A stretch of 64,000 nt of DNA from NCBI RefSeq assembly GCF_001274775.1, contig NZ_LGUE01000008.1, positions 301,535 through 365,534 on the forward strand, read 5' to 3'. Origin of the DNA: Rossellomorea marisflavi. GTDB taxonomy: Bacteria; Bacillota; Bacilli; Bacillales; Bacillaceae_B. A program made the translations under genes and the position numbers. Below the pieces are notes generated by a model. That model made no database searches. It was given only the letters and a program-made list of their open reading frames with translations, and was not told the origin of the DNA. Of this stretch, positions 52,587 through 60,240 are shown in pieces (position 1 is the stretch's first letter; every line of letters starts with the position of its first letter).

Positions 52587-52979
52587 TTACTTACTTTTTG
52601 ACTCTGAGATTTTCCCAAGGAAGAATCCATCGATTTCGGATAACTTCCCACGCCAGAGGATTTTCCCTTTGGAAGGGGTGGGTTTGCTGTCACCGCAGTA
52701 GATCTTGGCGTTTTTAAGGTGGATGAAATTGGCTTCTGACGGCTGATTTTCTTCAACCGCTTCGCCGGCGCCAGAAAGTTCTTCACTCACTTTCTGGGCT
52801 ACTTCACTTCCCTCCTCGAACGCTTCGCTTAACGACGAGAAATACTCGGTTGCAGAGATCATGGTACCCGTCACCACTGCTCCCTTAAGGTTCAAAGAGA
52901 TATCCAGGGAGAAATCATGCTTATTGGCAGCAATTGCGAAAAACTCCAGGATGCTATCCTTATCCGTATGCCCACTCAT
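52587..52979 (-). CDS. gvpU: Gas vesicle accessory protein GvpU
   Basis: Last gene of the gvp operon, 130 residues, matching Priestia megaterium GvpU in position and length. GvpU there controls gas vesicle clustering through phase separation; this assignment is by family, not visible motifs. The sequence has a beta-rich N-terminal half (LDISLNLKGAVVTGTMIS) and an acidic segment (about 65-80). Start ATG 52979 follows GGAGCGG. It lies 48 bp after gvpT. Confidence 0.85.
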   Translation of the reverse strand: MSGHTDKDSILEFFAIAANKHDFSLDISLNLKGAVVTGTMISATEYFSSLSEAFEEGSEVAQKVSEELSGAGEAVEENQPSEANFIHLKNAKIYCGDSKPTPSKGKILWRGKLSEIDGFFLGKISESKSK

Positions 52980-53027
52980 CCGGTCACCGCTCCTTTCCTT
53001 CTGTCATAGTCGGTCAATTGCAGCCGA

Positions 53028-53768
53028 TCATGAAAGTGTGTCGTCATCACTTGATAGTGTTGTATCATCGTCATCATCTTTTTTGGAAGATTTCTTTTTA
53101 GACTTTGAAGAAGATTTCTTTGTTGAACCTTTCTTTGCTTTAGTTGACTTGGATTTTGTTGATTTTTTCTTGCTGGATGGTTCATCATCCTCTTCGTCTT
53201 CGTCTTCATCTTCTTCGTCTTCATCTTCTTCGTCCTCATCCGCATCTTTAGCCGCTTTACTTTGCTTAGTGGATGTTGCTTCTTCCTTTTCGTCCTCTTC
53301 TTCTTCTTCGTCCTCGTCCTCTTCATCATCTTCTTCGCTTGATTGAGTCAGTTGATTCAATTTTTCCTCAAGCTGTTGAAGGCGATTTTGAAGAGTATTG
53401 TTTTCTTCTTTCAGAGCTTCATAATCTGACCCTTCCCCGCTTTCATTCACTTCTTCTTGATCTTCCTGATCTTCATCGGCTTGATCACGCTTGAACAGAT
53501 TGGCGGTTGATTGCTTCAATGATACGACAGCTTTTCTTGATGTTTCTTTTGCAGAGTTTCCAATTTCCAACCCTTTGCTCTTCAGCTTCTCTTGATCGAT
53601 CTTGCTAAGAAGCTTTTTACCATTTTCAGGTGTTGCCAAGTATCCTACTGTAGCTCCAAGAAGGCTTCCAGCCACTGTACGTGTAATAGGGCCGCTCTTA
53701 CGTGTCTTTTTTTCTTCTTCTTTCTTTGATTGAGTCGTGTTTTCTAATTCAGTGTTTTTTTCTGCCAT
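53028..53768 (-). CDS. gvpT: Gas vesicle protein GvpT (YtxH-like, acidic and Lys/Ser-rich tail)
   Basis: A 246-residue protein with a YtxH-like N-terminus (TRTVAGSLLGATVGYLATPENGKK), a coiled coil (YEALKEENNTLQNRLQQLEEK), then long Asp/Glu runs and a Ser/Lys-rich tail ending in a short Asp-rich patch. This composition suggests an unfolded, strongly charged extension. ATG 53768 follows GGAGG; the frame to 53795 is not used. Second-last gvp gene. The antisense strand shows a serine-rich frame that is an artefact of these runs. Confidence 0.87.
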   Translation of the reverse strand: MAEKNTELENTTQSKKEEEKKTRKSGPITRTVAGSLLGATVGYLATPENGKKLLSKIDQEKLKSKGLEIGNSAKETSRKAVVSLKQSTANLFKRDQADEDQEDQEEVNESGEGSDYEALKEENNTLQNRLQQLEEKLNQLTQSSEEDDEEDEDEEEEEDEKEEATSTKQSKAAKDADEDEEDEDEEDEDEDEEDDEPSSKKKSTKSKSTKAKKGSTKKSSSKSKKKSSKKDDDDDTTLSSDDDTLS

Positions 53769-53876
53769 TATAGTTCCCTCCAAAATATTAATCATTTTAT
53801 GGTTTATCCGATAATCAAATCGGTTCTTTCAAATACGAAAAAAAGTTAGATAATGATTTCTGCTTGCTCACCTTTT

Positions 53877-54197
53877 TTACACTTGGTTGAGACGATTCGA
53901 ACTGCTAAGCTGCTTTTCCAGAGATTCCAATCGTTCGTTCAACTTCCGGTTCTCTTCTTCAAGGGCTTTTGCCTGCTGATTTTCGGCTTTGGAACTTAGG
54001 TAGGGATCGTTTTCCCACCAGTCCATCCCGATTTCTTTCGCTTTATCAACGGATGCCACGATAAGTCGGATCTTGATGGTCAATAGCTCCACATCTGCGA
54101 TTCCTACGGTGATATCACCAGCGATGACCACACCTTTATCAAGAACTTTCTCTAACACGTCCACAATGGTGCTTGATTGCATGGAATGTTCCATCAT
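53877..54197 (-). CDS. gvpJ: Minor gas vesicle protein GvpJ
   Basis: GvpA-fold minor shell protein of 106 residues. IVDVLEKVLDKGVVIAGDIT and VGIADVELLTIKIRLIVASV are the alpha-beta-beta-alpha GvpA repeat. A C-terminal coiled coil (about 70-103, EEENRKLNERLESLEKQL) is an extension that GvpA lacks. Probably caps or nucleates the shell. ATG 54197 follows AAAGGAGG, with ATG 54194 as an equal alternative. Confidence 0.9.
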   Translation of the reverse strand: MMEHSMQSSTIVDVLEKVLDKGVVIAGDITVGIADVELLTIKIRLIVASVDKAKEIGMDWWENDPYLSSKAENQQAKALEEENRKLNERLESLEKQLSSSNRLNQV

Positions 54198-54210
54198 TTA
54201 TCCTCCTTTC

Positions 54211-54495
54211 TTACATCAGGCTTCCTAATGGTCCAAGATCGATGTTCAGATCCTCTGCATCAAGACCGAATACTTCCTTCAGTTCTTCCATTTTTTCTTC
54301 CAGGTTCATCAAAGCGACTCCGAGGTTTTCAATTTGCTGATCGGTCAGTGTGCCGCCTTCCACCCTGCGCATGGCATGCCTTTCAACGATTTGCCTGAGG
54401 AGCTCCACAACCGTCAACACTAGCTGTGCCAAGCCTTGCTCCGCCTTATCTGGGTCGAAGTTAATCCGTCCACTTGTCTGGCTGGCCGGTTGCAT
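54211..54495 (-). CDS. gvpK: Gas vesicle protein GvpK
   Basis: A 94-residue accessory protein of the GvpK family (VLTVVELLRQIVERHAMRRV, then LTDQQIENLGVALMNLEEKM). Required for assembly in P. megaterium; the mechanism is unknown. Its start overlaps the end of gvpS by 35 bp, so translation is probably coupled. Followed 13 bp later by gvpJ. Confidence 0.92.
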   Translation of the reverse strand: MQPASQTSGRINFDPDKAEQGLAQLVLTVVELLRQIVERHAMRRVEGGTLTDQQIENLGVALMNLEEKMEELKEVFGLDAEDLNIDLGPLGSLM

Positions 54496-54736
54496 GGATC
54501 AATCCCTTCCTTTCGTGTTCCAATTGTTCTGAAGATATGGTCTTACGCGTTCCATTTTTATGTTGGACCAGTGTTTCCACTGAAGAGATCAGCACCCGAA
54601 GATCGAGGTAAACAAGGTCCACTCCCGCGATCGAGATGACCAAATCCCCTTTGATGGCAACACCTTTGTCCAAAATGATATCCAAGATGTCAATCAACGC
54701 GACATCCTTATTCTCGATAGATTCTCTGACGGTCAT
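54461..54736 (-). CDS. gvpS: GvpA-like minor protein GvpS
   Basis: A 91-residue GvpA-fold protein (VALIDILDIILDKGVAIKGD, then LVYLDLRVLISSVETL) with a basic C-terminal extension. The fold matches GvpJ/GvpM-type minor shell proteins. Its last 35 bp overlap gvpK, and the start is 15 bp after gvpL. Start ATG 54736. Confidence 0.9.
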   Translation of the reverse strand: MTVRESIENKDVALIDILDIILDKGVAIKGDLVISIAGVDLVYLDLRVLISSVETLVQHKNGTRKTISSEQLEHERKGLIHATGQPDKWTD

Positions 54737-54751
54737 ATGCTCATCCCCATT

Positions 54752-55543
54752 CTATGAGAAACTTGAAAAATGATAGGGTGGCCATGGACCTGTTGCTTCG
54801 AATGTCCAGCCCGCTTCCTTCCACTTGCTTTCAGACTGTTTGATTTCATCAACGAACCGATCGACTCCCTCTTTTGGAAGGAAGTAGACGCTGTTCCAAG
54901 CCATCTGTTCAGCTCGACCAGTAACATCCTTACCCCAGTTTTTTTTCACGGTTCCCTCGGTTGCGTATGATTTCAGCCGTTCATGAAACTCCTCGCACAT
55001 ACGGTTCTTTTCATTTTCAATCACTTTATTTTCAAGCTGTTCCATTTTCTTTTTTTCGAAAAACTGTCTTCCCTTAGGGAGCTGTTTGATTTCCTCCCAC
55101 TTCTCCGTGATGGAGGGATGACTGATTGTTTCCTTAAGGCGTTTATCGTCACAATAGATCTTTACATTCCATTCTTCCTTGCCTTCTAAATCCGTGAATG
55201 CGTCCTTCAGAGAGGAAAGATGCTTCCCTACTTTTTCTTTCAAACTGTCTTCATGCTTGTAGATCGTGCAGAATTTCAAGGGAATAATGGTGTAACGCTG
55301 CGACATCATCAAAACCGTTTCGTGGTGGTGGAATGCCTTATCCTGCAGCCACTCCATGTCATTTTCAATCTTGTCCTGGAGGACCGATTCTGAGTACTCT
55401 GCATCGGGCAGGCCACATACGATGGCCGTGATTCCTTCTATATCCAACGCATAAATATCATGTTCCCCGTCGAATCCCTTCATGGTTGGGACGGGCTCAA
55501 CCTCCACCTCACTTGAAGGGACTAATGCGTACAAGTAGAGCAT
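54752..55543 (-). CDS. gvpL: Gas vesicle protein GvpL
   Basis: GvpF/GvpL-family accessory protein, 263 residues (LYLYALVPSS start, HHETVLMMSQRYTIIPLKFC and FEATGPWPPYHFSSF end). The family has two domains and may act at the nucleation site. ATG 55543 follows GGAGG; the longer frame to 55582 overlaps gvpG. The gene ends 15 bp before gvpS. Paralogue of gvpF in the same operon. Confidence 0.92.
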   Translation of the reverse strand: MLYLYALVPSSEVEVEPVPTMKGFDGEHDIYALDIEGITAIVCGLPDAEYSESVLQDKIENDMEWLQDKAFHHHETVLMMSQRYTIIPLKFCTIYKHEDSLKEKVGKHLSSLKDAFTDLEGKEEWNVKIYCDDKRLKETISHPSITEKWEEIKQLPKGRQFFEKKKMEQLENKVIENEKNRMCEEFHERLKSYATEGTVKKNWGKDVTGRAEQMAWNSVYFLPKEGVDRFVDEIKQSESKWKEAGWTFEATGPWPPYHFSSFS

Positions 55544-55548
55544 GCGAG

Positions 55549-55809
55549 CTAACCTCCTTTCTTCTTCGTTAAATCTTCCCATTGTTCCATTTCCTTTGTT
55601 TTCGCTATTTCATAACGCATCAGAAGTTCATCTTCTTTGACTTGAAAGGCTTCTTCAGAAATCTCTCCGAGTTCGAACATCATCTGCAACTGGATCAGCT
55701 TTTGCTGGATGGTCGGCAGGTCGTAGAGCTCTTTGTCTGCTTCTTCCTTGATTTTCTCACCGACCTTTATGACGAGATTCAAGGGTGCCGATACAAGTTT
55801 GTGAAGCAT
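55549..55809 (-). CDS. gvpG: Gas vesicle protein GvpG
   Basis: Small helical accessory protein of 86 residues (LVSAPLNLVIKVGEKIKEEA start; IQQKLIQLQMMFELGEISEE). The start ATG overlaps the stop codon of gvpF by one base (TAATG), so translation is coupled. Binds GvpF/L-type proteins in other systems. Confidence 0.92.
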   Translation of the reverse strand: MLHKLVSAPLNLVIKVGEKIKEEADKELYDLPTIQQKLIQLQMMFELGEISEEAFQVKEDELLMRYEIAKTKEMEQWEDLTKKKGG

Positions 55810-56570
55810 TAGGCTTCCTCCACCTTCAATCTGATATTGACGAAGTTATAGGCTGGCCACGGACCGCTGTAATTGAAATCCGCTTTATCCTTCCAGGCCT
55901 CATGTGCCTTGTTGACCAATTCATCGAATTCCTTTTCTTTATCCCGGTCAATCAAGAAGGCTGCATTCAGAAGCATCCGCTCACTTGATGGATCATTGGC
56001 TTTTGCCGATTCAGCTGCTTCCTGAAGGGGAGCAAAGATCTCTGTCTTCATCTCTGACTGAAGGTTCTGGAATACTTTCTGAGCCATCCCACCAAGCTGG
56101 ATGCGTTCATAGTACCCAGCGGATTCAGATTTCCCTTTCAGTGATGTCGACATTTTTTCGACACCGGGAGATTCTTTTACGACTGATTCCAGCCACTCAG
56201 ATTTCCCGATTACTTTTAAGCCGATCTCGATTTTTCCTTTAATGGCAGGGAATAACGTTTCAAACTGCGGATAAAGGTTTTCTAGGAGAGCCTCCACGTC
56301 TTCCTTCGATCGGAATACGTTCCCGAAGCTGATGGGGACGACCGTGTCACTCTGTTCCATCACCCTGGAGATGACTTGTTGATGCATCATGAGGTTCTCC
56401 CGTTTGGGATGATAGATTTTTTGAGGGACCTCTGCTGCCACCATGGATGCATCTTTATAGGAAATCAGAAAGATGTCCCGATCTTCTCCTTCCAGTTCCA
56501 CTTTGCCTAAATCCATTTCCCCTTTATGCCCGATGGCACAAAAGATATAAATCCCTGTTTCTTCACTCAT
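55809..56570 (-). CDS. gvpF: Gas vesicle protein GvpF
   Basis: GvpF/GvpL-family protein, 253 residues. IYIFCAIGHKGEM start, VVPISFGNVFRSKEDV in the middle, and DFNYSGPWPAYNFVNI end, the family's closing motif. It overlaps gvpN by 8 bp upstream and gvpG by one base downstream. GvpF binds GvpA and probably starts assembly. Confidence 0.94.
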   Translation of the reverse strand: MSEETGIYIFCAIGHKGEMDLGKVELEGEDRDIFLISYKDASMVAAEVPQKIYHPKRENLMMHQQVISRVMEQSDTVVPISFGNVFRSKEDVEALLENLYPQFETLFPAIKGKIEIGLKVIGKSEWLESVVKESPGVEKMSTSLKGKSESAGYYERIQLGGMAQKVFQNLQSEMKTEIFAPLQEAAESAKANDPSSERMLLNAAFLIDRDKEKEFDELVNKAHEAWKDKADFNYSGPWPAYNFVNIRLKVEEA

Positions 56571-57495
56571 CTGAATTCTCCTTTGACGTCATGTTCTTGC
56601 AAGCTTCCAATACGATTTTCTTCGCTTCTTCTTCAGGGTGATCGGATTCAATACTGCGGCTCAGGGAATGGGTCGTAATATCCAAACAAAGGCGCTGAAA
56701 ATCCTGATCTTCCCCTTGTATGGGAATGTCCTGTTCCAGTGCGATCCGCGCGATCATCAGGGAGGCGCGCAGGCTTGGCCCGCCGAGTCCATCCCGGCAA
56801 TGACTGCGAAGCTCTGCAATCAATTCCGTAATCTCACGAGCTTCTGAAAGCACAAGATCCACTTTCTCAGAAACGATATGGGCTTCTTCCTCACTGGTCT
56901 TGAAACCGATCGGAATCGTAATCAAGCGGTCCAGAAGGGCATCCTGAGTTTTGTATACACCTGCATACTCAGATGGGTTGCTTGTGAAGATCATCCTGAA
57001 TTCAGGATGAACCCTGATGAACGGCTCCGTCCGTTTTGAACCGTAGAGGGGAATGATCCCTTCTTCCAATATGGAGAGGAAAAGATTATTCGTTGTCGGT
57101 TCGGAACGGGTAAATTCATCGTATACTAGCGTATATCCATTTTTGACAGCCTCCAGGAGACGACCGTCCCTCCAGTTCTCCGTGACCTGTTCATCTTTCT
57201 TGTAAACAGATCTGACGTAGTTATCCACTGTCTGTTTGCTTGAATAACCAATGAAATCCCCGATAAGATCACTGTTGTTCAGTTCATGGTTTCCATGCAT
57301 CAGCATGACCGGACGCCTTCTTTTCTTTGCCAGCGTGAGGGCGAGAGATGTCTTCCCTGTTCCGGATGGCCCCGTGAAATGGACGGGATAACCAAGCTTC
57401 AAATAACTCATTGAGCGGCTGATCAAGTCGGTGGTCCCTTCATCTTGGACATACGATTTGCTGCCTTTTTGGATCTTCTGGGTTAAAACCGTCAC
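56563..57495 (-). CDS. gvpN: Gas vesicle AAA+ ATPase GvpN
   Basis: MoxR-type AAA+ ATPase, 310 residues. Walker A GPSGTGKT (42-49), Walker B with DE at 126-127 (LVYDEFTRSEP), then a sensor-1 Asn in IFTSNPSEYAG. GvpN enhances vesicle growth or enlarges the shell. Overlaps gvpF by 8 bp. Start ATG 57495 follows GGGAGGAAT. Confidence 0.96.
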   Translation of the reverse strand: MTVLTQKIQKGSKSYVQDEGTTDLISRSMSYLKLGYPVHFTGPSGTGKTSLALTLAKKRRRPVMLMHGNHELNNSDLIGDFIGYSSKQTVDNYVRSVYKKDEQVTENWRDGRLLEAVKNGYTLVYDEFTRSEPTTNNLFLSILEEGIIPLYGSKRTEPFIRVHPEFRMIFTSNPSEYAGVYKTQDALLDRLITIPIGFKTSEEEAHIVSEKVDLVLSEAREITELIAELRSHCRDGLGGPSLRASLMIARIALEQDIPIQGEDQDFQRLCLDITTHSLSRSIESDHPEEEAKKIVLEACKNMTSKENSDE

Positions 57496-57513
57496 TACCC
57501 ATTCCTCCCGAAT

Positions 57514-57780
57514 CTACATTTCCTGCCCGATGGCACTCCTGTACCTGACGTCCTTCCGTTTGAAGGAGATGACCTCCTTGTCTTGATTGAGGAGGACATC
57601 ATACGTTCCGAGCATTTCATCTTTTGCGTATCGTTTCATATATTCTTTCTCTTCGACTACTTCCACTGTGAGCCTCCAACCCTCATCTTCCGTCATTTCA
57701 ACAGATGTCACCTTATGGACCGGAGCTACATGTTCTTCGAAGAATCCTTTTACACTTTTCATGATTTCAGTGATTTCCAT
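57514..57780 (-). CDS. gvpR: Gas vesicle protein GvpR (GvpO family)
   Basis: An 88-residue protein of the GvpO family (VKGFFEEHVAPVHKVTSVEM, then EEKEYMKRYAKDEMLGTYDV). In P. megaterium this gene is gvpR and lies between gvpB and gvpN, as here. The exact role is unknown. Start ATG 57780 follows GGGAGGAC. Confidence 0.9.
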   Translation of the reverse strand: MEITEIMKSVKGFFEEHVAPVHKVTSVEMTEDEGWRLTVEVVEEKEYMKRYAKDEMLGTYDVLLNQDKEVISFKRKDVRYRSAIGQEM

Positions 57781-57825
57781 AATGTCCTCCCAGCTTGAAC
57801 GCCTGACTGCATCAGGTGAAATAGG

Positions 57826-58086
57826 TTAGATGCTGAACTGTGAGTTCCGTTCATTGGACTGCGTTGCCAATCCTTCTTCCTGTACTTCATCACGGAGCAA
57901 ACCGACGGCTTCTGCGTAACGCAACCACGTATCCACACTCGCGATCACGACTCTCGCCTCGATGGTCAAGATCTCTATCCCAACAACGGAAACCCTCGCG
58001 AATGCGTCAATTACGATCCCCTTATCCAAAATGCGGTCAATGACCTCTGCCAAACTGGAACTATCCGTACTTTTTTGAATCGCCAT
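57826..58086 (-). CDS. gvpB: Major gas vesicle shell protein, second copy (GvpB)
   Basis: An 86-residue copy of the shell protein. Residues 1-68 are nearly identical to GvpA of this cluster ([20 protein letters not shown], then [19 protein letters not shown] core). Only the C-terminal ~17 residues differ. It lies 14 bp after gvpQ. In P. megaterium gvpB is the main shell gene used for assembly. Confidence 0.96.
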   Translation of the reverse strand: MAIQKSTDSSSLAEVIDRILDKGIVIDAFARVSVVGIEILTIEARVVIASVDTWLRYAEAVGLLRDEVQEEGLATQSNERNSQFSI

Positions 58087-58100
58087 ACCTAAATTCCTCC

Positions 58101-58556
58101 TTATGAAGTAATGGTTTTAATATCCTTGGACGATTTGATGTTTTCCGAGCTTTTGATATCCGTAGAGCTCTTGATAGACTGGGAGCTTTTGATGTTGCTG
58201 ACGCCTTTTAAGTTCTTGGCGCCCTTTCCACCCCGGTCATCCGAAGAAGACATCTTTTCCTGAAATGCTTCGCCCGCTTCCTTGGCCTTTTTTAATTTTT
58301 CACGTACAGATAACAGGACATCCTGGACCTTGTCTTCTGCATTATCTGCTTTGCCATGGACTTTATCAGCGTTCTTTTCCTTGGCGTCCTCGAGCTTTCC
58401 GGATGCTTTCTTTGCTTTGGATTGGACGGTTTCTTCCACTTTTTCGACCGCTTTTTCCTTTGCCTTGTCCTTGAGCTTATCCTTTACGGATTCCGGAGCA
58501 TGTTCATAGGCTTTTTTCGCCGTTTTTGTCGCTGCTTTTTTAATGGGATTCCCCAC
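58101..58556 (-). CDS. gvpQ: Gas vesicle protein GvpQ
   Basis: A 151-residue very basic/acidic mixed protein. Residues 1-90 are helical and Lys/Glu/Ala-rich ([14 protein letters not shown]). The C-terminus has five tandem six-residue repeats of the type xxIKSS (from about 119 to the end), with Ile at every sixth position. In P. megaterium gvpQ is dispensable for vesicle formation in E. coli. Start ATG 58556. Confidence 0.88.
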   Translation of the reverse strand: MGNPIKKAATKTAKKAYEHAPESVKDKLKDKAKEKAVEKVEETVQSKAKKASGKLEDAKEKNADKVHGKADNAEDKVQDVLLSVREKLKKAKEAGEAFQEKMSSSDDRGGKGAKNLKGVSNIKSSQSIKSSTDIKSSENIKSSKDIKTITS

Positions 58557-58567
58557 GGGATCACCTA

Positions 58568-59020
58568 CTATTTCTTGGAGTCGACAAGTTTATTCAACAT
58601 TTCTTCAATTCGTTCGAGGCGTTCATTCAAATCCTGATTATCTTCTTTGATCTGCTTGATTTCGTCATTTTGGGATTCGTTTTCACCCGAGTCCTTCTTC
58701 TCAGTCAGCTTATTCTTCAGTGGAGACAGAACCCCACTGTCCATTTTGCTGAAGTAGCCTGAAGCTGTTTGTCTGAGGGAGATCATCGCCTGTTCTGTGA
58801 CGAACTCCTGGGCCGTCCTTCTCAATTCCTTTGTAGCGGCCTTCATCAGTTCAGATTTCCCAAGGCTTGCTGCCATCTTTTTCGTCGTACCCGGATTTGA
58901 AAGCAGTCCAAGTCCGGCTCCGACCACTCCGCCGATGATGGCATATTGCATCGATCCGTTCACGTTTTCTTCTGTAGATTCTGTCAGCTTCTTTTCTTCT
59001 GATTGTTTGTTACTTGCCAT
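58568..59020 (-). CDS. gvpP: Gas vesicle protein GvpP
   Basis: A 150-residue protein with a YtxH-like hydrophobic N-terminal segment (YAIIGGVVGAGLGLLSNPGT) and a C-terminal coiled coil (NQDLNERLERIEEMLNKL). The frame opens at 59059, but ATG 59020 (or 59026) is better placed behind AAAGAGG. It is 47 bp after gvpA. Related to GvpT of the same operon. Confidence 0.87.
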   Translation of the reverse strand: MASNKQSEEKKLTESTEENVNGSMQYAIIGGVVGAGLGLLSNPGTTKKMAASLGKSELMKAATKELRRTAQEFVTEQAMISLRQTASGYFSKMDSGVLSPLKNKLTEKKDSGENESQNDEIKQIKEDNQDLNERLERIEEMLNKLVDSKK

Positions 59021-59067
59021 GCCCATCCTCTTTTCTATTCGTATTTTGTTGTATTTCATATACTGCT

Positions 59068-59325
59068 TTACACGCTGAATGATTCAGTTGACGAGGTCCG
59101 GTTCCCGATTCCTTCTTTTTCGACTTCATCCCTCAGGAGGCCCACTGCTTCTGCATATCGAAGCCACGTATCCACACTGGCGATGACCACCCTGGCCTCC
59201 ACGGTGAGGATCTCTATCCCGACCAGCGATACTCTTGCGAATGCATCAATGACAATGCCCTTATCCAGTATCCTGTCGATCACCTCTGCCAGGCTCGAAC
59301 TGTCTGTGCTCTTTTGAATGCTCAT
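59068..59325 (-). CDS. gvpA: Major gas vesicle shell protein GvpA
   Basis: First gene of the operon, 85 residues. [40 protein letters not shown] and [12 protein letters not shown] form the conserved alpha-beta-beta-alpha monomer that makes the ribbed, water-excluding shell. It differs from GvpB mainly in the tail. ATG 59325 follows GGAGGG. A SigB-like promoter lies at 59383-59409. Confidence 0.97.
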   Translation of the reverse strand: MSIQKSTDSSSLAEVIDRILDKGIVIDAFARVSLVGIEILTVEARVVIASVDTWLRYAEAVGLLRDEVEKEGIGNRTSSTESFSV

Positions 59326-59370
59326 TCAAACTGACCCTCCAATTCGTTTTTACACAAGGTAGCTATTCAA

Positions 59371-59409
59371 TTTAGTCGGTGTTTACCTCTATTCCAACCA
59401 TTGCTAAAC
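59371..59409 (-). promoter_or_regulatory. Promoter region of the gas vesicle operon
   Basis: Minus strand GTTTAG (59404-59409), a 15-bp spacer, AGGTAA (59383-59388) is a SigB-like promoter with 10 of 12 matches. A SigA alternative reads TTGGAA, 17 bp, TAAATT. The 59326-59625 gap holds this promoter and no gene. Confidence 0.45.
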
Positions 59410-59625
59410 CAGAAAATAATGGGTAAAGACTATTTCAGATGCATCTTTTGACGAATCCGGTCGACATGTAATATTCCACAGCAGTCAAACCCTTACGAAT
59501 ACTCACACTCTTGTTTATTCGACATCGTATATTACAATTGTGTTACAAATATCAATAATCAACTTTCCTGCTCACTGAATGGGTTTTTCTTTGTGAAATG
59601 CCTCTAACATTAAATCGTTTGACCT

Positions 59626-59663
59626 AAAAAAAGAAGGCTGCACCCATAAGGATGCAGCCTTCT
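59626..59663 (-). terminator. Terminator of the parM-parR cassette
   Basis: Minus-strand GAAGGCTGC/GCAGCCTTC stem followed by TTTTTTT. Confidence 0.85.
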
Positions 59664-59664
59664 T

Positions 59665-60231
59665 TCATTTATTCATTTGTGATAAGAAATCACCCAGAAG
59701 ATCGTCGAGACTCTCTTCTTCAGATTCATTCGCTTCCGGTTCTTCAGGTTTCATCGCACTTTCCCAGTCGAATTGATCCAGATCTTCATCCGATGGAGGA
59801 GGACTGTATTCCTCAACCTTGGCCTCCTCTTCCACAGGTTCGAAGGTGGCACCAGCCGCCTCTTCCTGAAGATAGAGCGCCTCGTCTATATTGAGGGAAC
59901 TGCTGTTCAAGGATGCGAGTAACGAGGCTGTCCTTACAGGATTCGACAGCAACTGGTACACAATGCTGCCGAGCAGCGCCTCCGAATGCTCATGTTTCAA
60001 CCAATCCCGTTGAGACTTATCAAGCCCCTTCGGCAAGGGAATCGTGATGGCTTCCCGCTGTTTGGAGAGGTTTTCGTTCACGCCGTTGACAACGAGCTCA
60101 GCGATGCGACTGGAGAAATTGCGCCTCTCCGTTTCTTTGAGCTTCTGAAGATGTTTCAATATGTGATCCGGAGTATCCGAAGGAATCCTGAAAGTAATCG
60201 GTTGCCCCCTCGACATCCCTTTTCCGTTCAT
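59665..60231 (-). CDS. ParR-like centromere-binding adaptor
   Basis: A 188-residue protein. The N-terminal third (PITFRIPSDTPDHILKHLQK, then RRNFSSRIAELVVNGVNE) looks like a ribbon-helix-helix DNA-binding domain. A long acidic tail (about 125-185) ends with SLDDLLGDFLSQMNK, a hydrophobic-acidic helix suited to bind ParM filaments. It sits 9 bp after an actin-like gene, the classic ParM-ParR order. Homology to known ParR proteins is low by eye, so the label comes from context. Confidence 0.75.
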   Translation of the reverse strand: MNGKGMSRGQPITFRIPSDTPDHILKHLQKLKETERRNFSSRIAELVVNGVNENLSKQREAITIPLPKGLDKSQRDWLKHEHSEALLGSIVYQLLSNPVRTASLLASLNSSSLNIDEALYLQEEAAGATFEPVEEEAKVEEYSPPPSDEDLDQFDWESAMKPEEPEANESEEESLDDLLGDFLSQMNK

Positions 60232-60240
60232 ATCATCACC

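Noticed and set aside
52861..53346. Plus-strand serine-rich frame antisense to gvpT
   Set aside because: It is the complement of the Asp/Glu codon runs in gvpT; no ribosome binding site.
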